Positions 57,201 to 64,000 of a stretch of 64,000 nucleotides of DNA are shown here, piece after piece; within the stretch, counting starts at the first letter, position 1, and each line of letters begins with the position of its first letter. Position numbers and translations under genes: made by a program. The notes beneath the pieces were generated by a model that worked only from the letters and a program-made list of their open reading frames with translations, was not told where the DNA came from and searched no databases. The stretch lies in the NCBI GenBank assembly GCA_905221605.1, contig CAJNDS010002523.1:468501-532500 (forward strand). The letters run 5' to 3'. This DNA is from Symbiodinium natans (Eukaryota; Sar; Dinophyceae; Suessiales; Symbiodiniaceae).

Positions 57201-60200
57201 TCCCAGCAACTTCCATCTCTCGTAAGTAGTTGCAAGTCTTGAGTGGTTGGGCAGCATGGGCAGCAGTCGGGGTGTTGGCTGACTGTAGGTCTGATGCTGC
57301 TGGCTTCTACTGGTGACATCTGGGTAAAAATATTTGTTTGAGTTGTGTCATACTATAGACTTACTTACTTTAGCAGCTATCTCGAAGGGTCGACAGACCG
57401 AGCTGTTTCAAGAGGTTGACTCTGCATCCATTTCGCGTTCACACTGCGATTCCACGAAAAGCGGCTCATGGCCCCGGGAGCCATGAAGACATCGCGCATT
57501 CAAGATAGTCGAGCTGTTCCTGTTGGATGGTCTCTTGTACAGGATGACAAATTTTGATGGAGAGCATGGTCAACCTCATCATTGAGGCATATAGGTTGCA
57601 CGCGAATTGGAAGTTTGGCGGCTTGCTGCGTGGCCATTTGAGCTTGTCCAAGCACAAGTCTAGCTTGCTTGCTGTGCACAGCCGTGCAACCCTAATGCTC
57701 CAGCATGAGTGTCATCGTACTTGTAAGCTTCACAGAGGTACTCAGTACTGATGGTCCAGCAGTATGTCTTGTGACGACGAACCGTGTGCGCTGTAGCTCG
57801 GTTCGAAGCACAGTCTGCGTGGCCACCGCCGCATAGCTGCAAGGATATGCCTTCTGATGCCGCAGTTGACAGCCTTTCTGGTCAGAGTATGTCGGAGCAT
57901 CATAGAAGCAAAGGTTGCACGATGCAACCAGATCGTTGAAGGTGTACCCTCTTTTCAGACGGCTTCGTTAGCACAGTCGTCTCATGCTGTGCTTTTTTGC
58001 AGCAGCCAGTTTCTCCCTCAGAGCCCATTGCGCCGTGCCGCACTTCCTTGCCCGAATCCTTGACTCGACAGGCCATTGCTTACCATTCCGCTTTATTCGC
58101 CTTCCATATGCCCCCAACAAATGGCCATCCTGTACTGATCGTGCCCCGAGGGAGGGGGGTTTGGCTTTGAACCTCCTGAACAATGCCAATGGCTGTTGCC
58201 TTGCCGGGGAGGCTGAAGAAGAGGTTAAGTAGACAAAACAGATGATTCGTCACTGCAGGGCCTTGAGCTGCCACTGTACAGTCTTATAGTCTGAAAGTAC
58301 ACTCAGTACACCGGCTTCTGGCTGTGCTTTTGTAGCTGTCCCCCCGGCTGCTGCTTGCACCTCTGCGGGGAGGTTCTGCAGCATTCTGTAGACCTGGCCC
58401 AGGATTGACCGGCCCTGTCTCTTTCAGGCCAATGGAGAAGCAAGCGGGAGCCCTTTTGAGAAGCGTCAATCCTGGCGCTTCGCATTCTGATCCCTGGCCT
58501 TGGACTGCGGAGCATTCGAGGGTCTGGAAGAGAAAAGTCCTGAAAGCAATTGCGCGGAGGCCAGATTCACATTTGGGGTGCACCCTCAATTTTGCAAACT
58601 ACAAGAGCTCATGACGCGTCTCATGATTGCCAGATATTGCCAGGGGTGCACTGCCGGAGTCCGCGTGGCGAAGGCTGGTTCCAGAAATGGTGACGTAGAA
58701 GATTTCATTGTTGTATTTCTTCATCCAAAAGGTAAAGACGGTAAAGAAGTTAACTCAATACTCGAAAGGGCCTGAGCACCCGATTTTCTCACCGACAGGT
58801 CTGGCCGCTGGGATCCTCAAATGAGAAGCTGCAGGATGTTTTTTGCTTTTGATGTGCTCCCCTCTTCCCCCAATTGCTTAGAGAGGGAGGCTTTGCATGT
58901 GCAAGTGTTGTGCATGCACATGTACCGCAGATTGCCCCAAGAACCCTGAAATCTTCAGTCGAAGGAAGATGACGTGCTTTTGGAGATTGATGGTGTGGAG
59001 ATTAGCCAGGACGCTCACCCGGTTTCGAAAGTGGCCAGTGACATTGGTCAAATACGCTTTCTCCAATCATTCTGCTTTGGCAGGACGGCACCGTCCCCCT
59101 CCGAGACAATGCTGGGCCCTTGGTGAAAGGAGTTCCCGAGCCCGGATTCATGCTAAGCTCTGGGCAAGGAGCGGATTCACTTCCAGCACCTGATTACCAA
59201 GCGCAGCGCTGGACCGCAACGTTGTGACATATGTGACATGATCCCCTCAGTTTGTGGGGGTCTGGAATGGTGACCCTTGAGGGTCAGGAAATCGGAGGTC
59301 TGAAATGGGGGTAGGACCATTTTTGACCTTTCCCAGCTTACCCATTTTACGTCAACCCTGAACTGAAGGGTCTCACGACCTTTCCGTTGTGGTCTAGATA
59401 GAGAACCAAACCACAGCCAACACCGACAAGTCCATAACCAACAAGGGGTCTGAGATGGGTTTTTCAAAGATTCTACCCAGCTCCCAGGCAAGCCACAGTT
59501 GGGGGTCTATAATGGGGCCCCAACCCCACCCCCTAGCAAACTGAGGGTGTGTGACATGTTGGGAACTGCTCCAACTGACACGATGCAGGACAGGATTCTG
59601 TTCGTCTCAAGGTGTGGCGTGACAAGAACGAGCAGGAGGCTGAATGCCTCTACGTGGAAACGGTTTCATGCTGAGCCTTGGGTTGATAGCCCCGAAGAGG
59701 CCCTTGCCCCGTATCCTCTCGCAGGTGGACATTCTCCTGAGGCGTGGGGGCTCTGTCACGGACGACCTGCGCACCACTTTGCTTCAAACGGGCCTGTCCG
59801 ATTCTCGTTTTGATCCTTCTTGCGGTTGTCGCCAGGCCGGACAGATGGCTTGTTCCCCGCATGGATGGTTACGACGCCGCTGCCGTGCTGGCCTTAACGG
59901 CTGCAGTGAAGTGGAGTTGTTTGCAGGAGACCGCACTGGTGGGGAAGTGTTTGCAGTGTGGCCGATTTTCTTGCAACAACCTTGGCTTAACTCAGTAATG
60001 CTGTGCGACAGTGCGGCCTTTGGGGGTGTTTTGGTGGTCCCCGAAGCATGGTGATGGGGTCAGGGCGAGGAACCCACAGACTGTACTTCCCAAAGCACGC
60101 GCATGCGCGCCTTCAAGTCGAGAATCAGAGTGAATCAGAGGTGTCTTCTTGTCAGGGTTTGCAGAGGCTACTCTAGCTACTGTAGCTGCAACATACTCTC

Positions 60201-61558
60201 ATCACCTATCGCCCCCAAGCTATCAAGCAAGACTCGTCCTGAATCCTTCAAAGGCAGTGCTGCAAACGGAAGGGGCTGCCCCAATAGCTGTAGCTTTTCC
60301 GACCCAATTCCATCGAGAGTTGACGGCTTGCAGCAGCAAGGAGTACGCCATCGTTGGTGGCCTGGTGTTTGTTCCACTTAGCAATCCGTGGGCCGATATG
60401 AAATGCGTGAGGCTTACTCACCACCGAGCGTGTAAGGTCAACGAGTCATGTAAGTATTCAGTCATGTTCGCTCCACATCCTCTGAACCATGACGTGCAGA
60501 GTCAGGCAATGACAAGCACTCATGGAGTCAAGCGCGTGCTCTGCAGAAGCCCCAGCATAAGAAGGAGTCAAAGTGTGCAACTGACAGGGCACAAATCTAA
60601 GTCTGCGGCTCTTAAGGGCGCTTTAAGCATACCGATGCCCTATTTGACATTGCCGAGGATCCATCAGTACTTTGGCCAAGGGTTGACGGAGGAGGGCCAG
60701 CAGGTCATCATTCTCTCCAAGGTGAGATGCGGGTGTTGTTTCGACATCATTTCGTTCGGGTGTCGGCACGTGGCCTTTATTGAGACTCGAGTCCCAGAGA
60801 CGTCGAGTTGGAGATGTCCTCCAATCAGCTAGCCAGAAAAGTCAGAACCACAGCCAGCACCGAACCAGCTAGTCGCCTCATGTCATGCCGCATCAGCCAG
60901 TCCACGTCATCTTTCAACCTTCTCAGGCCCAATGTAAGCCCTTCAACCAAAACGTTGCTGGCATCTTATGCCGCCCGCGCGCTGCCATGGCCTCGTCGTG
61001 ACGGCAGCATTCAGCACGCCTTGGCTGGTCAGCGGCTTGACAGGCTTTGAGCATCTTTGCGGGCTTGAGCAGTTTAGCGCGCGATGTTATACGTAGAATG
61101 TCATACTGTGTTATACAATGTTGTACAATGCAATGCAGTGTTTTACAATGTTATAGACCTGGCACATTTTTGATCATTTTTGCACATCCTCTGCCGCCTG
61201 CCACCTTTAGACTTCGAACACCGCATCAAACAGCCTCGTCCTCGAATGACTCAAGTTTTCCTGACTGCTCGATGCTCGCAGCCTTCAGGTTTCGGCTTCA
61301 ACTGCAGCTTCGCCGCACAGCGTGCAATGAGCAGCCACAGAGGCTTTCTGCAGTCGTTGACACGATGTGGTAGATACGCTCCAAGAATCTAAGCTTTGGC
61401 TGATGAGAAGTGAAAGGTGCAGGAACCTCAATGCAGGTGCTCAGATGACAGGGCATGTGGTTCCCTTGCTGAGCTCTCTTGCAGGTGCAGCTTCGGAGCT
61501 GTCCCAGGACTTCAGCGAACTACGGCTGGATCTTGATGGGCGCATTGCCGCTCGGTAG
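48282..61558 (+). CDS. Deg/HtrA-type serine protease (multi-exon)
   Basis: The pattern matches plant DEG2/DEG9-like proteases, which degrade misfolded proteins in organelles or nucleus. Catalytic His: exon 48282-48371 (LVVTNAHVVHRAVSVLV). Asp: exon 49134 to about 49226 (KGDLAILAVEDEFWKG). Then 50160-50224 (CIGFPLGGENISVTRGVVSR), 50330-50389 (LLRIQIDAAINP) and 50452 to about 50529 (GNSGGPVLGSHGKIVGVA), where the catalytic Ser motif NPGNSGG is completed across a GC-AG intron. Next 50747-50779 (SNIGYIIPTQ), 51106 to about 51136, about 51718-51770 (GYLGVSSLGVGKVQ), 51845-51883 (ESHPLRRMLGLPE), 58644-58673 (GCTAGVRVAK), 58965-59009 (EDDVLLEIDGVEISQ), 59084-59110 (DGTVPLRDN), 59169 to about 59216 (ERIHFQHLITKRSAG), 59725 to about 59763 (VDILLRRGG), about 59836-59878 (WLVPRMDGYD), 60341 to about 60403 (EYAIVGGLVFVPLSNPW), 60658-60721 (EEGQQVIILSK) and about 61486-61558 (SQDFSELRLDLDGRI). 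Donors are mainly GC, with GA after 50224 and 59009 and GT after 60721. The N-terminus and some linkers are missing. The stop at 61556 may be read-through of a donor. Confidence 0.87.
48756..48876. repeat. 121-bp near-perfect palindrome (60-bp arms)
   Basis: Left arm 48756-48815 and right arm 48817-48876 are reverse complements at about 58 of 60 positions, separated by a single C at 48816. The ends are GAGCTGGCGAGC and GCTCGCCAGCTC. The arms encode the same peptide on both strands. It lies in the Deg intron 48372-49133, so the pre-mRNA would fold into a long hairpin. Confidence 0.95.
49720..49905. other. A-rich, T-poor intron block
   Basis: A + strand A- and C-rich block, similar in character to the one at 19.2-19.7 kb, lies in the Deg intron between 49226 and 50160. 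It contains a direct repeat TTTTTCAA at about 49830-49846. Confidence 0.5.
50850..51062. repeat. C/T-rich minisatellite
   Basis: Copies of CCTCCGCCCT (10 bp) change at about 50930 into copies of CCTCCGCCCGCCCT (14 bp). The array is in the Deg intron 50780-51105. The strong strand asymmetry gives long Gly/Arg- or Pro/Ser-rich frames on both strands that are not genes. Confidence 0.93.
51564..51690. repeat. 11-bp minisatellite, about eleven copies
   Basis: Unit GAGTAAAGTAA with single-base variants, ending shortly before the Deg exon at about 51718. The length is not a multiple of three and AGTAAG is donor-like, so it is intronic. Confidence 0.93.
52772..54188 (+). CDS. Unrecognised protein, exons inside the Deg intron
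   Basis: Protein-like + strand exons: 52772 to about 52857 (DSVITSRFGRQLSGKSVVDD), about 53160-53240 (SPSKLTWLADQRYQYGLSG), 53383 to about 53467 (DISPQVQSKDLETEEYPDYP), 53741 to about 53944 (EDEGEEELPVLLGG, then KDKIEARRSIQNRGNQVSQV and RSRLLISALLNE) and about 53994-54188 (EDETPPRVGRAPPPMMPV, then GMYRQVWFPSGAYYLMPSSS), ending at a stop at 54186-54188. The last two exons are about 200 nt, much longer than Deg exons. The composition is acidic then proline-rich, as in a disordered regulatory region. No family is recognised. It could be a separate gene nested in the intron, a gene inserted by retroposition, or the end of an alternative Deg transcript. Confidence 0.5.
53250..53373. repeat. GT-rich minisatellite TGTGTGGG
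   Basis: A GT run that turns into regular 10-bp TGTGTGTGGG units, ending 10 bp before the coding exon at 53383. It gives spurious Cys/Val/Gly- and Pro/His/Thr-rich frames. Confidence 0.93.
54230..54262. repeat. C-run
   Basis: Runs of C broken by CA, just downstream of the stop at 54188. Confidence 0.9.
59245..59530. repeat. Recurrent GGGTCTGnnATGGG motif
   Basis: Four spaced copies of a motif close to GGTCTGGAATGG occur at about 59249, 59298, 59447 and 59504, with an inverted GTTGGGG/CCCCAAC pair around the last. They sit in the Deg intron after the exon ending near 59216. This is possibly a decayed mobile repeat. Confidence 0.4.
61086..61155. repeat. Degenerate ATGTTATAC/ACAATG repeats
   Basis: Short units such as ATGTTATAC, GTTATACAATG and TTGTACAATG recur in an AT-rich patch in the Deg intron before the last exon. 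Confidence 0.5.
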
Positions 61559-62617
61559 AACAAGCACTTCTGCGGTTGGGCAGGGCCTTCAGCATGACGC
61601 CACCCCCGACACCCGGCACAGAATTCATTCTCAAGGCAATCGCAACTGTAGGATTGATTTGGGGCACCGCGCAGGTGCTCGAAAGTACCCGTACAGTGAG
61701 CCTCCTGGATGCCTGGAGAGCGATGTGGGACCACATGGGCCTGGTTGCACAGGTGAGGAAGGGGCGCAGATGCGATTTCGATGTTTAAGTTTCGTTGGGT
61801 TGCTTCTGCTCTGGCCCATAGTGATACAGCGACAGCAGCAAGGAAGCAGCGTGAGATATTGTGAGGATTGTCGATGCTTGTTGCCACGTCAGGAGAACGC
61901 GTTGTCTCCATACCTTGTCGGTGCGAAAGATGTCTGCTCACGTGGTGAGCTGAAGCTCAGGCAGGTCGGCTCACTTGGTGGCCGTAGTTTGGGGCCAGGG
62001 TTTGGCGCTTCCCGGAGAGCCCGCTGTCTACCATCTTCTCTACATGCATTCTAAATTCTTCTCAAGCTTGTTGCTGCGACTTCTGGTTTTGCTTGCGAAT
62101 CATGTTCACACAGACACACGCACCCACTGCACGCATGCGCCAATACTTGTGGTGATTCAGGTTCTGCAACAGGTAAATATGAAGAGTACACGGTTTGTTG
62201 CTAGAGACCTGCTGATATCACCGGCCTGCAAGCACAACCAGTCGTTGGAATTACCGCTTTTCAACATGTTGGCCTACGTGTCTACATGTGCCGTTGCTGA
62301 TCCAGGGCGCTTTCTTACTTTGCGGGCGCCAAGGAAGAGGAGATCAGCCTTGCAAAGGGATCATGTGCCAAGACCTTCAGATGTCCACTGCGGTGCAGTG
62401 CAGGATCCTTTAACCATCTGTAGTGCCACGCTGAATTTCTGCTCGGACTTTTATAGGTCCGAGTGACTAGTTGAAGCAGGACTCCATTCTGCCTGCCCTG
62501 CAGCTGCTCGACTCCAAAGCGAGGCTTGCGCAGGGCAGATGGTCGGTAGTGCACAGCTTGTGCGTCATTTGCTTCGAGCTGTCGACATTCGTCCTGTCAG
62601 TTGCTCTATTTACAGAT

Positions 62618-63240
62618 CCTTTCAGTGCCGCTCGGTGCCAGGGATGCAGCTGATCAGCTAATCAGCAAGCATGCAGCAAGAGGAATGCCACCAGACCGCC
62701 AGGACCCGCAAACATGCCGGGCCTTGCGCATCGTTGCACACATGTACGTAGCTGGTAGCACAGGATGGGGAGAGCTTGATAAGTGTAGAGAGACGGGGAC
62801 AGATGTTCATGCGGCTATCCTGTCTCAGCCTATCTCGAACTTTCGCAAGAGGACGCTGTTCGTGCAAAGGCGGAAGAGGTGCGAGCATAAACACTCAACC
62901 ATGCAGTGAAAGAGGTCTCGTGGGCGTCAGACGTTGCAGGTAGTCCCTGTTGAGCCTTTTCTGTCGATGCTTTCGCCGACTGACTTGTGTTTGAAACCTG
63001 GAGGCTATGCCGGCAGCCCATGAAGTGCTGCGCACCACGCGAGAGTTGCTGCAGAGTTCTGGGATCCTTGGCTATCCAGAAAAGCCCAAAGTTCACATAG
63101 TCACATAGTCACGTAGCCCAGCTATGCGCCAGAACAGGCCGAGTCCTTTGCGTTGACCGTCGCTGAGGACCGCAGACTGGCTGCCGGAGTGGCTAAAACG
63201 TCAGGAGCTGCTGCAGGCAAAACGAGAAACATACGTCGTT
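62618..63240 (+). CDS. Exons of an unrecognised helical protein
   Basis: Protein-like + strand stretches: about 62618-62740 (GARDAADQLISKHAARGM), about 63000-63080 (AAHEVLRTTRELLQSSGILG) and about 63120-63230 (YAPEQAESFALTVAEDRRLA). An earlier piece near 62505 (LLDSKARLAQ) may also belong. All are helical with no recognised domain, and the junctions are not defined. They could be a new gene following the Deg gene. Confidence 0.3.
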
Positions 63241-63360
63241 GTGTGTTGCAGGCAAGATTACCTAATTTTAACGCTACGCGACCCGCCTCGGCCCGGCCCA
63301 GCGCATCCGCGTGAGCATGGTGATTCCGCAGCGCCCAAGTCGCTGGACCCCAAGCAATAA

Positions 63361-63500
63361 GGGTTGGGTTGAGGGTTGAGGGTTGAGGGTTCCGGGTTTA
63401 TGGTTTATGGTTTATGGTTTGGGTTTGGGGTTGAGGGTTAGTTTAGGGCTCAAGGTTCACGCTTTGGGGTTGAGGGTTTTTTTGGGTTTAGGGTTCGGCT
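63361..63500. repeat. Degenerate telomere-like tract
   Basis: Repeats of GGGTTGA, GGTTTAT and GGGTTTA, with an occasional exact TTTAGGG (near 63449 and 63486). The sequence is far more decayed than the array at 38.1 kb. Confidence 0.75.
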
Positions 63501-63542
63501 TGGAGTGATCGTAGGGTTGAGCCAGGCCCCTTAAGATTTAAG

Positions 63543-63640
63543 GTGGGGTGGGGGGAGGGGAGGGGGGGGGGGGGGGAGGGGGGTGGGGGGGGGGGGGGAA
63601 GGGGGAGGGGGGGGGGTAGGGGGGTGGGGTTCAATTGCCT
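63543..63640. repeat. G-rich tract (possible quadruplex)
   Basis: Runs of 4-14 G separated by T, A or AA. Gly-rich and Pro-rich frames through it are artefacts. Confidence 0.9.
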
Positions 63641-64000
63641 CTGGTCCTGGCGAACCATCCGCTTGCGGACCCCGGTTTCCCAGGGGGGGTACCCATTTGA
63701 GGCCAAAAAAAGGGGTCCGAAAAAGGGCTTTGGGTGTGGGGGGAGGATTTGGAGGGGGGTGCCTGTTCTGACAACCTATACACCTCCGGCCCGAGGCCTC
63801 GGCAGATTTCAGTGCTGCAAGGTCAGCGCCAGGGCCCAATACAATCGGGCCAAGACATTCAGGGAAGCTGCTCCGATCTGTTCGATATGGTCGTGGCTGC
63901 TACCATGGAACCAGTGAGATTTTAAGAAGCCAAGCTCCAATTTCATGCATGCCACGCCCTGTCACACTGCCTGCAGGCGGCCATAGCCCAAATTGCTTCC
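63641..64000. other. No recognisable gene at the window end
   Basis: Nothing with recognisable homology. Open frames continue from the G-rich tract and are not supported. Confidence 0.4.

Larger units (their letters stand above)
51884..58643 (+). other. 6.8-kb Deg intron containing other coding sequence
   Basis: The exon ending LRRMLGLPE (donor GAG|GCC) and the exon GCTAGVRVAK (acceptor CCAG|GGG) are adjacent in the protein family and join in phase 0, so the intervening 6760 bp should be removed as an intron. Its left part holds the protein-like exons at 52.8-54.2 kb. Between 54.2 and 58.6 kb I see no convincing exon, only a C-rich run (54230-54262), short open frames and unique-looking sequence. 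Confidence 0.6.

Noticed and set aside
63488-63917. Gly-rich and Pro-rich frames at the window end
   Set aside because: Translations of the G-rich tract.

Overview
This window reads as nuclear DNA of a dinoflagellate, most likely of the Symbiodiniaceae type. Every gene I can support is on the + strand and is broken into many short exons of about 30-110 nt. Where homology fixes the reading frame, most exon junctions use GC (sometimes GA, less often GT) at the 5' end of the intron, with AG|G at both ends. The window also holds TTTAGGG-type telomere-like arrays, long GT, GA and CT microsatellites, and many 11-12 bp minisatellites. These are all dinoflagellate traits. No bacterial genes, rRNA, tRNA or CRISPR array was seen. 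Because exons are so short, simple ORF calling misses nearly all the real genes; they were found by reading exon-sized homology and joining exons by phase.

Layout: (1) about 1.1-5.5 kb, a MATE-family multidrug/toxin efflux transporter. (2) 6.0-6.7 kb, an unrecognised open frame. (3) 9.2-15.5 kb, a long coiled-coil protein gene. (4) 17.6-24.3 kb, a CLN3/battenin-like lysosomal membrane transporter recovered almost end to end, with a 2.2-kb intron that holds an AC-rich strand-skewed block and a family of short palindromic repeats. (5) 24.8-28.1 kb, a second coiled-coil gene. (6) 30.4-31.2 kb, an ankyrin-repeat gene. (7) about 34.1 kb, a possible zinc-ribbon exon. (8) 35.4-37.1 kb, a two-exon gene with a ubiquitin-like N-terminus and ten 41-residue RCC1-like repeats. 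(9) 38.1 kb, an interstitial telomere array ending in an inverted telomeric motif. (10) 38.7-41.9 kb, pentatricopeptide-repeat (PPR) exons around an unusually long helical exon at 39.6-40.1 kb. (11) 48.3-61.6 kb, a Deg/HtrA-type serine protease with the full His-Asp-Ser triad. Its 6.8-kb intron contains exons of another protein, and its first recovered intron contains a 121-bp near-perfect palindrome. (12) 62.6-63.2 kb, exons of an unrecognised helical protein, followed by degenerate telomere-like and G-rich tracts.

The genes do not form an operon or an evident pathway. The shared direction fits the unidirectional gene clusters known in dinoflagellates. Exon coordinates were counted by hand from the sequence and may be off by a few bases where homology does not pin the junction. 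The N-termini of the MATE, CLN3 and Deg genes were not found.
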